Shown here: one piece after another, positions 52,898-63,404 of the stretch
Layout of the letters: every line of letters starts with the position of its first letter
How positions within the stretch are numbered: position 1 is the stretch's first letter
From: Corbicula japonica
Lineage: Eukaryota; Mollusca; Bivalvia; Venerida; Cyrenidae
Direction: 5' to 3'
NCBI GenBank assembly: GCA_038501625.1
Contig: JAZAYU010000034.1
Span: 744,001 to 808,000, forward strand
DNA length: 64,000 nt
The notes under the pieces: model-generated
Database searches by the model: none
Seen by the model: only the letters and a program-made list of their open reading frames with translations
Told to the model about the DNA's origin: nothing
Made by a program: the position numbers and the translations under genes

Positions 52898-53803
52898 GAG
52901 AATAATGTTTGTTTTCATCACAAAGTGACACAGTTGTTTGCCCCTGCTGCTGTTGTGTGTGTTATTTGAAAAAGATGTGTTTGAAAAACAAGGACATGCA
53001 TTAAATGCAATTGAATCGCTTGCATTTACTTCTCCTGACAGATCGTGAACTTTCAGAGAACCTATGGATTTAGTGTATATGGTTATTGTACATTTGGAAC
53101 AGACATAGTTGATTTAAGATTAACAATACAATGCTGAAATCCACATAAAAGTAGGATCCTAGGCGGTAAGGTCTTTTAGTGACATGATAGTTAAATACAG
53201 TAAGCCCAGCATTTTTGTGCAAAAATGCACCAAATAGCCTAGTTTTGTCTCGACGCATGACGTTCAACGTTTTGTGTTAGTGGGAGTACGGATCGGTACG
53301 GCTCTTTGTAGGAGATTACTAGACAGCAGCCACCAAATATGGCTTAAAAATACATCAGCCACAGGAAATAAGCTTAAACCTTAATTTTTTGGCTATAGAA
53401 CGTTTTCTCGTGGATATACTTTTCCAGAAAATTAAAACAATCCATTTTGGACATATTTGGTGTAAAAATGCTCCATTGGGGCGTGTGTCTAGCATATATT
53501 AAAAATCACAACATATTTTCGCGAGGGACAATAACAAATTTACAACAAACCTTGCAAGGTTTTCTTTCAATAACTTTTTTGTTGGGACAGCTAGGAAGCT
53601 CAAATAAAAAGCCGAGTCAAGCGTAAACATCGTAGATCCGAATGGGATATGTCATTAAAGGAAATATTTGAATGAAATGTGCTTACCGTGTGAAAATATT
53701 CGCACAAGTATCAACATTTTACGATTTTATCCGCCATATTGGAAAGCAGCCACCAAATTCCTAGCTTAAAGTACGTCAGCCACCAATTAGGCTGAACCCC
53801 CTG
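52898..53803 (-). repeat. Right TIR of the 2.6 kb element
   Basis: Inverted copy of 51180-52072. Confidence 0.83.
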
Positions 53804-53808
53804 ATGTT

Positions 53809-54647
53809 TTGCGGATCGATTATCTTGTTTACAAAACAAACAGCGAATCTTTCCGAGCTGATTTTCGGCAACTCTTGCCAGGCGACGGTCGATAATTATG
53901 CAGAACTGAATAAATTGATGACGTATTCCCCACTAAAAGCCGTTACCCATTGTGTTTACACCGGTCTACTGACTATTTTTAGACCGGTGACGACACATTG
54001 AGCCGTTACTGGGATGGGTCGTTAAACATTTACATCTTTCTTTGTGTACCTTGTAATGAAGTTAAAACTTAAAGAATCTATATTTTTCCGTTTCGATTGA
54101 ACATTCCATCTGACTGATGAAATAATTTTGTGTTTACAACTTTTATGTGAATGACGTCACCGCGTTCTGCGTTCTTACGGCCCACGTACGGAAAAAACCG
54201 ATAACTTTTCGCCGAGTGATTGTAAACATTGCTTAGTAATTTTGTGGGCTACAAAAATACTGTGACGTTTTAATTCGGACCGGGTCACAATGATTGGGGA
54301 TTGTTTGAGAACATAAATATTTGGTCATTTATACTTTCAAGGGTCAACGTGGTTAATTAATTTTCACAATGTAAAAAAAACGTTGTGACAAGTTTATTGG
54401 GCCTTTAAGATGAAGCATTTTGAGAAAAAAATCACAATTTCGTTTCATTATCTAAATCGCTTACTTATCTTTATGAAATACAAAATGAATGCCTTTCATG
54501 ACGTCATTGCAAGAAAGTATGTTTTTCTAAACATATTTGCAATGTGCATTATCAGTAATAGCCATATCCAGAAAACACATCCTCCCCTAACACCCAAAAA
54601 GTAGAGAGGAAAAGAGAACCTGGATTATAAAATGATCTATTTCAAAT
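53809..54647. other. Intergenic, no recognised gene
   Basis: AT-rich, with a few short frames (61-65 codons) lacking any family signature. Confidence 0.5.
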
Positions 54648-54850
54648 AGGACACCACAAACAACAAATGAGAGAACCCGATACGTTACCGCTTTGGAACG
54701 GTAAGTGAAAAAAACACTTAAGGTTTAAACCAGGTTCTAGGGTGTACCAACAGCACACTTGTCCCAACAGTTTTTCATATCAACAAACAAGTTCTGTGAA
54801 TAAGAACCCACCAACCCATGAACTCGACAATGTTTCACGCAAATGTACAA
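54648..54850 (+). repeat. Interspersed repeat, copy 2 (see 1-215)
   Basis: GGACACCACAAACAACAAAT, CGCTTTGGAACGGTAAGTG, ACCAGGTTCTAGGGTGTAC and ACCCATGAACTCGACAATG follow the order and spacing of 1-215. Confidence 0.55.
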
Positions 54851-56291
54851 GTAGGTTGTATCATAACAGAATCTCGATTAACATACACGTTTCAATGTGT
54901 ATTTAAGTGTTTTTGTGAGAGGGGAAGGCTGCGAATGCAGATTATTCGGATGTTGCGGTATAAATGGTTTGATTCATGCTTTTTATGTATGGACTTAACT
55001 TCAAGCTTAATTAATCCACCAATTTGAGTTTTTCCAGATTAAAATAAATCGGTTGGAGATTCATCTTAGATACAATTTCAGTGGTGATACAATTCCTGGT
55101 ATTATATCTCAACATGGATAAGAGCGTGTGAGACATAAACCAACATAACCAGACATAATCATAGCATTAACATAAACTCGTATTAGTACTTTAAAATTTT
55201 AGTCTAAATTATTTAGGGTCGATATGCTTTTAGGGTCTAATTAACTGGATCGCAACGTTTTTAATGTTGAAGTCTCCAAGTCAAGAAGTTAGCCAGCCAT
55301 TTGCTGATTGAAATTTCTTTTCTGATTGAAATTCTCTTACCGTTTGATATACAAGTCTACGGTTCTAAAGATTGCTGATAGTTAACCTCTTGTTATAGAA
55401 TTTTTTAGATAAATGTATAAACTAATCTGGTCATGGAATGTGCTGATTGTAAACCTTTTTGGTCATATCGTTAGCTAGCTTTTTGCTAAGAAGTTTACAT
55501 TCAGCAAACTCTACTACCTGAGAAATGTATCATCAGCGTCAAGAGACTCAGGTATTTGAACAGACATCAAGCAATGGGACCATCAAATTTTACATTCATT
55601 TATCTAGAGAGATTTATTATTTTAGACACAAAAACACTTATGTCCGAGAAGTATTCATTCAGCAAACTATTTCGATATAGATAAATACAACGAACAAACA
55701 AGTTAACAATACAAATTTTGATCAAATCCAAACTATTTGTGCATTTCACTGTCAATGTGGTATATTCCTATTAATACATTCCCATGAATAGTAGCGCATT
55801 ATCCCCAGATAAAAGATTTGCCCTAAACCAGAAAACCCCTTAACCAGAAAACAATGAGCGGAACGAAACAGAATAGAATTTTGACAGGGTATCTTAGAAT
55901 ATGAAAAATGCTCACCAAATGGATCACCAAAGACAAAACATTAATATGATGAGGTAAATCATATCCTTCGGGTGATTGAACAATATCGAAAGTTGTACTC
56001 TCTGGAATATTGAAACCACCAAAATAAGGACAGAACGAAGTATTGAAACACCGTATTTGTAATTACTGAGTACTATTAGAATCATGCTCAACGACATTCG
56101 AAAGACGCCATTGATAAGAACATTGATTAAATATATGAGGAGACTTTTTACAGCGGCCACACGGCACAATCAACGCTTCTGTGATATTGAAATAGATGAA
56201 AGAGAAACTTTGAAAGCCACGTTAATAATATATTTGACAGATAAGTTTAGTCATTGAAAGCATTCACTAGAAATGTTTACACAAGACAAAT
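54851..56291. other. Intergenic, no recognised gene
   Basis: Low-GC sequence. An 81-codon minus frame (55924-56169) is hydrophobic but matches nothing I know. Confidence 0.5.
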
Positions 56292-56383
56292 TATACTTAA
56301 AGAAATTAGAAACGCAACTTCTTTAAACAAGAAACATATTTTGTGTTTAAAGAAGTTGCGTTTCTAATTTCTTTAAGTATATA
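56292..56383. mobile_element. TATACTTAAAG hairpin MITE, intact copy
   Basis: TATACTTAAAGAAATTAGAA ACGCAACTTCTTTAAACA is perfectly inverted on the right side (38 bp arms, about 15 bp loop) and TA lies at both ends. It is the best-preserved of three copies (others at 16010 and 17008). Confidence 0.88.
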
Positions 56384-57298
56384 TAGCAAGAGAACATTAT
56401 TGTCGTTAAGGAGCTCTTTGGCTAACAAAAATGCAATAGGCCAACAATTAAGCAGTAATGGAAATTATTAAGAGTAATTTACAGATAGGGAATAGTAAGG
56501 AAAAGAAGTTTAAAACACAGTCATTTACGATGGACAAATATTATGACAAGAATTCTACAAAATTTACTCAATCAATGTCCAGAAATATATACCGAGTTAG
56601 AAAGGTATAGAAAAATTATATTTTAAGAAACAATAAAACATATAGTTTATGAAATATATTTCGGCGTGACAAGTTTTACTATTTTATATTAAAAGTAGTA
56701 TAATTTCACAACAACAGTTTATAAAATAGAAATAACTAACTTTCAGATGTAATTTCATTTCGAAGAAATTCGTCAACTTTTAAAGTTGGTTGTTACAAAG
56801 AAATCTTTCGTGCTCAATATTTCCATTATGAAAACAAACACACTATGAAAATATGTCAAGACAAACGTTGTATAATGTATGTTACTTAAATTTTTACAGT
56901 GATCATTTACTCGGATATTTTGCAAGTAAAATATTTAATAAACAATAGAGATTTATAGCATTTGAATTATTTTTACTCAAGATACATTAATGATGAAAAA
57001 AGGACATAAAACTTGCCCTTAAGAAAATGTCAGTTAGTTAACTTATATCTGCTGAAAATCGTGCATATGCTTACTAATTGCGTTAACACAACGCCATACT
57101 TTATGTCTGAAAATTCCACACAATAGAAACTGCAATGTGTACATCCGGGTTTATTTTTACATGTTCACAGACACCCGACTTTATAAAAAAAAATACTTAT
57201 TGTGTCAATCTGTTGAAACTGCAGTTACCGTATTGCAAATGTTTTTTTTTCAACACTATTCGTGAAGTCTGAATGTATGTCAATATTATCTAAAATAA
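56384..57298. other. Intergenic and 3' flank of the minus-strand gene
   Basis: AT-rich. A minus-strand AATAAA (57155-57150) lies about 145 bp after the stop codon at 57299 and is a plausible polyadenylation signal. Confidence 0.5.
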
Positions 57299-57673
57299 CT
57301 AAGCTTTTATTGCCTTCTTTAAGGCGTAATCTATTCCAGCAGACATGACCTTATCACCGATCTTATCACGGATTATTTCTATCAGCTTCCAGATAGAATC
57401 GACGAAGAAATGCTTCGCTTTCCTTGCGAATGATTCGTTTTCCCATATGTACCTGTGATTGTCCTTCTCGTCAAATCCAACATAAATCCTACCAGAGGGT
57501 TTCTTAACACCCCTTGCCCGGACAGTTACAGGTTCATGTTCTGAAAAATGTAGAAAAACTTCAACATTTTCAAGGCTTTTGGTCTCCTCTGCTACTTTAC
57601 ACACTGCAAACTGAAACAATTTTTTGTCCTTTTCCGTGAGTGAATCGATTACAGATTTCACCCCTTGAACCAT
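57299..57673 (-). CDS. Small unknown protein (124 aa), ISRE-linked
   Basis: The frame starts MVQGVKSVIDSLTEKDKKLF and then QFAVCKVAEETKSLENVEVF. A beta-type centre follows (PVTVRARGVKKPSGRIYVGF) and basic helices at the end (HFFVDSIWKLIEIIRDKIGD then KVMSAGIDYALKKAIKA). I do not recognise the family. It lacks a signal peptide and transmembrane segment, so it is probably intracellular. Codon content is higher in GC than the flanks, supporting a real gene. A splice acceptor (TTTTTATTTCAG) lies 16 bp before the ATG, and a donor at 59217 makes a 1.5 kb 5' UTR intron likely. The ATG is the first in the exon; if an upstream coding exon exists, the frame is open through LTTDV. Confidence 0.7.
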   Translation of the reverse strand: MVQGVKSVIDSLTEKDKKLFQFAVCKVAEETKSLENVEVFLHFSEHEPVTVRARGVKKPSGRIYVGFDEKDNHRYIWENESFARKAKHFFVDSIWKLIEIIRDKIGDKVMSAGIDYALKKAIKA

Positions 57674-57688
57674 AACGTCAGTGGTTAA
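57674..57688 (-). other. 5' UTR part of the coding exon (acceptor at 57689-57690)
   Basis: Minus strand TTTTTATTTCAG|TTAACCACTGACGTT precedes the ATG. It has a good polypyrimidine tract and AG. Confidence 0.6.
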
Positions 57689-59216
57689 CTGAAATAAAAA
57701 TGTCCCTTTTATAGTTTCTTCAAATTATTTTGCCACTATCCGTTCCAAGGCGGTAACCCCAAGGTTTCTAATTTTCGTTAATTGTTTGTGGTGTCTTATT
57801 TGAGTTTGACATACTTATAAACACATGCTCTCTTTCACTTTTTCCTCTCTTCTTTTTCGCTGCGTGTGGAGGCTGTGTTTTGTGAGTGTGGCGTTTCCTG
57901 ATATGCATATATTTTACTTTTTTCAAAGATTTATTCGACTTTTACACGTTAACCGGATATGGAAACATTCATGTTGGTTAAACATGTGAAATCCGAATGT
58001 CTTCGCTGTTACCTTACAAAACTTCTAATGATTTTAATTTAATATCCTGGTGAACACAAATAATTATCTATTTTTTAAATAACAGAAATTCTTTAATAAA
58101 TTTTTGAACAGCCATGGTGACACCGCAAAGCAAACGGTGGCATTTTTTCGCACCATCTCGTTTCAAAATGAACGTACGCCACGCCGTCGCAAGTCAAAAC
58201 ATTGTTAATTAGACAAGCACAGTTTCAAGCAGACCGATAACATACATGTTCATGATTAAGTCTCATTTGTTTGCGCTTTCAAAGTTTTCAAGGATATTGT
58301 TTTATATTCAAACACAAATGTTGTTTTGATTTTTACCTAACTTAATCATTCTGACTTCGGACTTATAATATAGAGATCAATTTGCAGTTATAAGGTATTA
58401 AAATAAAAATTATTTTAAAATAATTGTTCTTCTGGTTTCGAAACAAATTTGTTTAATATCTTGTTAGTTTTGACACTTTTAATGGTTATATTTGAGGAGT
58501 GGGTAAGAACTGTTGGTCACTTTATCATGTCACATTCACGCATGATATTTGTGAAAGAAAATATTTCAAAGCAAAATATTTAAATATAAATACATTTATT
58601 TAAGATTTTTATGTTTAAAGTTTCGTCTATTTGCTTGAAAGACTGCTTGAGAGCAGACGCGTAAATTATATTGCCGATCGATCAGATACAAATATAAACC
58701 TTGTCACAATTCGACATAAATCATAACATGATAACATGATTCTCCCTATCGTATTTTAAAACGGCTTTAAAATGGAATATTTAGAATGATTTTTTGATTG
58801 CGTTTTATATGCCCCTACCTCACTCTTCAAGAATGGTGTGCATACAGATTTGCGCTTGTTTTAACATCAAGCTGTCGTTAATATACTGCCATTAATGGTA
58901 ATATATGGTCATTAATCAAAACTAGACCAACAATTCGATACGTATCGACATGAAAAAAGTTTTTCTTAAAAAATACTTGAATATTACTGTCCAAAAAGAT
59001 GTTTTATTCATTGAATATAATATAAATAAATTCACAGCAAAATTAGAAAAGAAAGTAAATGCTATCGTCAATCATATTTAGTGTATTCTAATATGAAATT
59101 ATTTAAAATACTCATTTATTTATAATTTACGATTTATTGTTCAAACAACACTGAAGTAATGAATTCATGCATAAGAACAGTTTCCTTAAATTTGAAAGTA
59201 ATGAAGGTATTCTTAC
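57689..59216 (-). other. Probable 5' UTR intron of the small minus-strand gene
   Basis: AT-rich sequence between a minus donor (ACTG|GTAAGA, 59217/59216) and the acceptor at 57689. No transposon or gene is recognised inside. Confidence 0.5.
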
Positions 59217-59285
59217 CAGTTTGTATACCAGAATGGTGGAAATTTCTATCCAGTCACGTGGTTTCTGAATTAGGAAATTACCTCA
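59217..59285 (-). other. Probable non-coding first exon of the small minus-strand gene
   Basis: The exon ends at the donor ACTG|GTAAGA. No ATG occurs in the presumed exon. The start is uncertain; it is drawn just downstream of the ISRE. Confidence 0.45.
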
Positions 59286-59290
59286 CACAC

Positions 59291-59302
59291 GAAACCGAAA
59301 CT
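59291..59302. promoter_or_regulatory. Interferon-stimulated response element (IRF site) GAAACCGAAACT
   Basis: It is an exact match to the ISRE consensus GAAANNGAAACT. It lies about 75 bp upstream of the first-exon donor of the minus-strand gene and about 205 bp upstream of the divergent ATG at 59507. A nearby GGAAATTACC (59273-59282) is one base from a kappaB site. Bivalves have IRF and NF-kappaB proteins, so inducible expression is plausible but unproven. Confidence 0.55.
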
Positions 59303-59506
59303 ATTTAACTATTTGTGTAAACGCTATATGGACAGCCATGTTGTCTAAAACTTTATGTTCAGTATGCCAGTTATTAAATAATTCAATATTGGGGCTTAAC
59401 TGTTATTCATCGGATCTGTTCAGTTCATGACAAATCATGCGCTGCCTAAATTTTAGCGTTTGAATTTAGATGACAGTATTTAGCTGCAGAAGCAACTATA
59501 TCGATA

Positions 59507-59572
59507 ATGGACGACCCAGAATATACAGTTACAGCACACGAAGACTTAGCAGTTGAAACAGATACCACCAAG
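59507..59572 (+). CDS. First coding exon of a divergent gene (possibly TAB1-like)
   Basis: ATG at 59507 gives MDDPEYTVTAHEDLAVETDT then TK, donor AAG|GTAGGG, phase 0. It is acidic and has no domain of its own. The exon at 63839 needs an incoming phase of 1, so at least one exon between them is not identified, or the two belong to different genes. Confidence 0.55.
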
Positions 59573-59626
59573 GTAGGGCTATCTTTTCTAGTTTCCGAGA
59601 TTTGTTTTACTCAGTGGGATATGACT

Positions 59627-59846
59627 GATATCCCATAGGCAAGCAGTGTACATCCAGATCAGCTGGTACATTGGTGCCATCTGATCAGGATCAACACTGT
59701 TCACTTTTGATTTCTTCAGCAAACTCAGACAAAAAGCAACCAGTGTAGATCCAGATCAAACAGCATTGATGTACTAGCTGATCTGGATCTACATTGGTTG
59801 CCCATGCCATAAAAGGCGAAGACGTTTATATGGAGCAAAGGGTTAG
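59627..59846. mobile_element. TTAA-MITE, decayed ends
   Basis: GCAGTGTACATCCAGATCAG through GCTGATCTGGATCTACATTG to TTATATGGAGCAAAGGGTTA. It sits in the intron after the 59507 exon. Confidence 0.8.
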
Positions 59847-60213
59847 TATATGTAAGTAGACTGAATCAATAATTATTTTGATAACTGTTGTGTCAGACTT
59901 GGCCATAAAGAGTAAATAGGAATGCCCACATACCCAAAAGTTGTATGTTTGTTTTAGTTGGTTGGTTAATTTTGTTGTCAATATTCTAATAAAAACAGAT
60001 ATGTAAACACAATAGTTTTTAATTCAACAGCTTTACAAACAACCTATTTTGTCAATCTTTCTCCAAATGTTATACCACTAACGCTTTGGGGTTTTTTCCA
60101 GTTGAAGCGTTTTATTTTCAAAGTTGATGAAATCAACAAAAGATCGATCGGAAAAGCTATAATCAAGTTTTGTGGAAATGAAGGAACTAAAAATGATAAA
60201 AACAAAGCAACAC

Positions 60214-60600
60214 AGTAGTAGGGGCGACGGTTTACCCTCATGACTGCGCATGCGCGGCGGCCATATTGGATATGACTCATGCTCATGACGTCATGTTGGA
60301 GGTAGTGCGGTTCTAAATTTAGAATGACATCACTGGGTTATTTTTAGAATGATATCACGGGGTTATTTTTAGAATTACATGATCTCCCGGAAGTATACGG
60401 AGCTGACTCGTATACCCGATCTAGAGCCTGGTTCGCGTCCATTGAGGGTCAGGGACTCGGCTCTAGACGGAGAGAAAATGTCAATAGCATTGCATAGAAC
60501 ATGTTGAGACGTTTTGTTCGATACCTTACACGACATGGTTTCGACTTGAAATAACCGAGAAAAGCCGTTGGTTCCGTGTGAATGATTTCACTTCCGGTTC
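60214..60600 (+). repeat. Left TIR of the mini-Polinton
   Basis: It pairs with 63405-63814. It contains TGCGCATGCGC (60245-60255, NRF1-like), GGCCATATTGG (60259-60269, YY1-like), TGACGTCA (60286-60293, perfect CRE) and two GGTTATTTTTAGAAT units. Confidence 0.88.
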
Positions 60601-61060
60601 GACCAAAGCTTTGACATCTACTCATCGAACTCGTTCCAACGATACCCAACATCACTATATTATGTCCCAATATAAGCAAATACTTAAGACGATACGCATG
60701 AATGATTTTACTTCCGGTTCGACCATAAATCTGACATCTACTCATCGCACTCGTTCCAACGATACCCAACATCACTATATTATGTCCCAATATAAGCAAA
60801 TACTCATGATGATACGCATGATTGACTTCACTTCCGGTTCGACCAAAAATCTTGCATCTACTCACCGAACTCGTTCCAACGATACCCAACACGGATATAT
60901 TATGTCAAAATATAAGCAAATACCGAAGATGATACACATGACTGATTTCACTTCCGGTTTGACCAAAGCTCTGACTTCTACACATCGCACTCATTCCAAC
61001 AATACCCAACATCCCTGTATGATGTCGAAATATAAACAAATACTGAAGACGCATGAATTA
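60578..61060. repeat. 120-bp tandem repeat (4 units) in the mini-Polinton
   Basis: Units of 120 bp (TTCACTTCCGGTTCGACC, ACTCGTTCCAACGATACCCA, ATGTCCCAATATAAGCAAAT) start inside the left TIR. The period is a multiple of three, so a 255-codon plus frame (60578-61345) and a 147-codon minus frame remain open. These are more likely by-products than genes, but a 40-residue repeat protein cannot be excluded. Confidence 0.88.
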
Positions 61061-61329
61061 TTTCACTTTCATAAATCTACTCATCAAATACATTTCTGTG
61101 ATAATAGGCAAAAAAAAAAAAATAAGCTGAAGTATTTTGCTTTTAATAAGTCACACACAGAAAAAAAATACGCGATGTTTATCCTTCAATGTCCAGTTCA
61201 TAAAGGAACCAACGTTTACAATGCGTATCTATTTTCAACATTACGATCTTCACACGTGATCTTCCCAATATGGTCATACCGTTTCCGGACCCTATTTTTA
61301 GACTCAGGTGTGAAACTCATTAAATGGCG

Positions 61330-61590
61330 ATGCGATCAGTCATAAAGCTGCGATTATTGGAAAAGTCATTAAATCACGGAAAGACCAGTGAGGCCTGTCT
61401 ATTTTGCATTCAGGCGTAAAGTGTGATTGACGGAAAAGTCATTAAAGGGACGAAATAGCGGTGAGGCATGTTTTATTTGCGTTCAGGCGTAAAGCTGCGA
61501 TTATTGGAAAATTCATTAAATCATGGAAAGACCAGTGAAGCCTGTCTATTTTGCGTTCAGGCGTTAAATGCGCTTGATGGAAAACTAATT
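61330..61590. repeat. ~75-bp tandem repeat in the mini-Polinton
   Basis: TTCAGGCGTAAAGCTGCGAT and GAAAGACCAGTGAGGCCTGT recur about 3.5 times. Confidence 0.75.
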
Positions 61591-61759
61591 AAATCGCCAA
61601 TGTTGGTTAAATTAACTAGCTTCAAAACTATGACGAGATTTTGTTAAAATAGACAGCCAATCACAATAAAAAACGATGACACTGTTTCTAAATTTAGACA
61701 AAAGGGTAAAAAACCGATTGAGCTTGTGTCATTCTTGTTTCAAACACTGCTCAGGGCTA

Positions 61760-62490
61760 ACGGGAAAATTCATAGTGAAGGGTCAAAAACGAAACAACGA
61801 ATGACATTTTTGTGTTAATGCGTGACAAAAACTGTACGACGTGTGACATTTTTGCGTCAATCCATGACAAATTTTGTTCAGGACCATACGGGAAAATACA
61901 TGGTTAAGGGTAAAAAATGATTCGATGTGTGTCATTTTTGTGATAATGCGTGACAAAAACTGTTCAACGTGTGACATTTTTGCGTCAATCCATGACAAAT
62001 TTTGTTCAGGACCATACGGGAAAATACATGGTTATGGGTCAAAAACGATTTGATGTGTGTCATTTTTGTGATAATGCGTGACAAAAACTGTTCAACGTGT
62101 GACATTTGCGCGTCTATCCATGACAAATTGTGTTCAGGACCTTACGGGAAAATGCATTATTAAGTGTCAAAAACGATTCGATGTGTGTCATTTCTGTGAT
62201 AATGCGTGACAAAAACTGTTCAATGTGTGACATTTTCGCGTCTCTCCATGACAAATTTTGTTCAGGACCTTACGGGAAAATGCATTATTAAGTGTCAAAA
62301 ACGATTCGATGTGTGTCATTTTTGTGATAATGCGTGACAAAAACTGTTCAACGTGTGACATTTTCGCGTCAATCCATGACAAATTTTGTGCAGGACCTTA
62401 CGGGAAAATGCATTATTAAGGGTCAAAAACGATTCAACGAGTGTCATTTTTATGTTAATCTGTGACAAAACTGATCAAAGTGTGGCATTT
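61760..62490. repeat. ~129-bp tandem repeat (about 5.5 units) in the mini-Polinton
   Basis: Units contain GTGTCATTTTTGTGATAATG, CGTGACAAAAACTGTTCAAC, CCATGACAAATTTTGTTCAG and GACCTTACGGGAAAATGC. The minus frames beginning MSWIDAKMSHVEQF are repeat products. Confidence 0.9.
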
Positions 62491-62601
62491 TTGTGACAAA
62501 CAGCCACTTAACGGATGTGTACTATTGATAAAATTATATAAACGGTATATTACAATAACAACATTTTGCTTAATCAGATTTTATTTGACAAAATTTACAT
62601 A

Positions 62602-63033
62602 TCATGCTTGTTTTCGTCTAAAATGCAACACTGCGTGCAGTTCATTTGCACTAAAGTTCACAGTTTTTAGGTTTTCGTCCAACATTTTAAATCGCCATGT
62701 CGAATAATGTTGAAATCCGTGCAGGCACCGGACGTAGTTTCTGTCTGTATAACGCTCGTTGAGATACTTTGTGTATTTCCCCCGGACCTCTACGTTTCTT
62801 AGTACTTGTTGTTTGTCCCCATTGATGTAAGATTCTTCCAAAAACTCGCCGCACATGTACAATCTGTCGCTTTTTGGCTCGAAACTGCAATCCATCGATA
62901 TTTCCACTAATGCGCATTCCCATTGGTCCCGTAATGTGTTCACGTGATAAGGAACATCGACTAAAAATTGACCCGGTGTATTCGTAAAACCTTCCGATTT
63001 AGCTTTGGCCGTGATGTACATGTAGAAATCCAT
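62602..63033 (-). CDS. F54H12.2-like protein, possible Polinton capsid-type (143 aa)
   Basis: The start MDFYMYITAKAKS, the central WECALVEISMDCSF, the segment LYMCGEFLEESYINGDK plus LRNVEV, and the C-terminal HAVLHFRRK follow in order the landmarks of the 'F54H12.2-like' proteins often found with animal Polintons (short N-strand, W-E-V-x-L-x-E-I, Y-x-D-I/LLR segment, final V-x-L-H-F-R). A role as minor capsid (penton-type) protein is a hypothesis. It is much shorter than usual (over 200 aa), with the middle condensed, and ends in a clean TGA. It starts 13 bp after the stop of the upstream frame, so both may be on one transcript from the right TIR. Confidence 0.6.
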   Translation of the reverse strand: MDFYMYITAKAKSEGFTNTPGQFLVDVPYHVNTLRDQWECALVEISMDCSFEPKSDRLYMCGEFLEESYINGDKQQVLRNVEVRGKYTKYLNERYTDRNYVRCLHGFQHYSTWRFKMLDENLKTVNFSANELHAVLHFRRKQA

Positions 63034-63046
63034 TTTTTATCGACGC

Positions 63047-63313
63047 TTACGATGCCCGATTCTTACATCGTTCGCGGATGCCGGGGGGCGGAGCTAACCC
63101 TGTCCGAGCGCAATTCCACACGCGAGAGGCCGCGGATGAATGAATACCCGCCGCGCCGCTATAAGACAGCCAATCGAGTTTGTCGCCGGCGGGATGCTGC
63201 CGTTTCCAATGCCGAAATAACGTTGCTGTTTCTTGAATTTCTCGTTCCCAGTTCGATCTGGCTATTTCCGTTGCCGCCGCGATAGGCGTCGCCCACTTTA
63301 TATTCCCGGCCAT
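63047..63313 (-). CDS. Unknown small protein (88 aa) upstream of the F54H12.2-like gene
   Basis: ATG at 63313 gives MAGNIKWATPIAAATEIARS then NWEREIQETATLFRHWKRQH and later DWLSYSGAAGIHSSAASRVW. This Met is preferred because it lies just inside the unique region, while the longer frame runs into GC-rich sequence next to the TIR. It has an amphipathic charged N-terminal half and a Gly/Ala/Ser-rich C-terminal half. It is much richer in GC than the surrounding host DNA. No family is recognised. Confidence 0.45.
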   Translation of the reverse strand: MAGNIKWATPIAAATEIARSNWEREIQETATLFRHWKRQHPAGDKLDWLSYSGAAGIHSSAASRVWNCARTGLAPPPGIRERCKNRAS

Positions 63314-63404
63314 TTTGTTATATATGCTACCAACACCCACTCTTACAAAAAACTTTACTTTTAGGGGCGGGGCTCGAAGTCCATTGGGTGCAAATCCACG
63401 ACAA

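Larger units (their letters stand above)
51180..53803. mobile_element. 2.6 kb non-autonomous DNA transposon with ~900-bp TIRs and 5-bp TSD
   Basis: The ends CAGAGGGTTCAGCCTAATTG and the inverted CAGGGGGTTCAGCCTAATTG are flanked by ATGTT on both sides (51175-51179 and 53804-53808). The inverted arms run 51180 to about 52072 and about 52898 to 53803, with roughly 90 percent identity by eye. The middle (52073-52897) is unrelated and holds a tRNA-like 5' half. No transposase is present. The architecture parallels 7764-10663, but the sequence is different. Confidence 0.83.

Noticed and set aside
60044..60286. 80-codon minus frame spanning the left border of the Polinton
   Set aside because: It crosses the insertion site, so it did not exist before insertion and is unlikely to be a gene.
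60578..61345. 255-codon plus frame in the mini-Polinton
   Set aside because: It is kept open by a 120-bp tandem repeat (a multiple of three), starts inside the TIR and has an antisense frame of similar quality; no domain is seen.
61783..62382. Three 64-71 codon minus frames starting MSWIDA
   Set aside because: They are successive units of the 129-bp tandem repeat, not separate genes.
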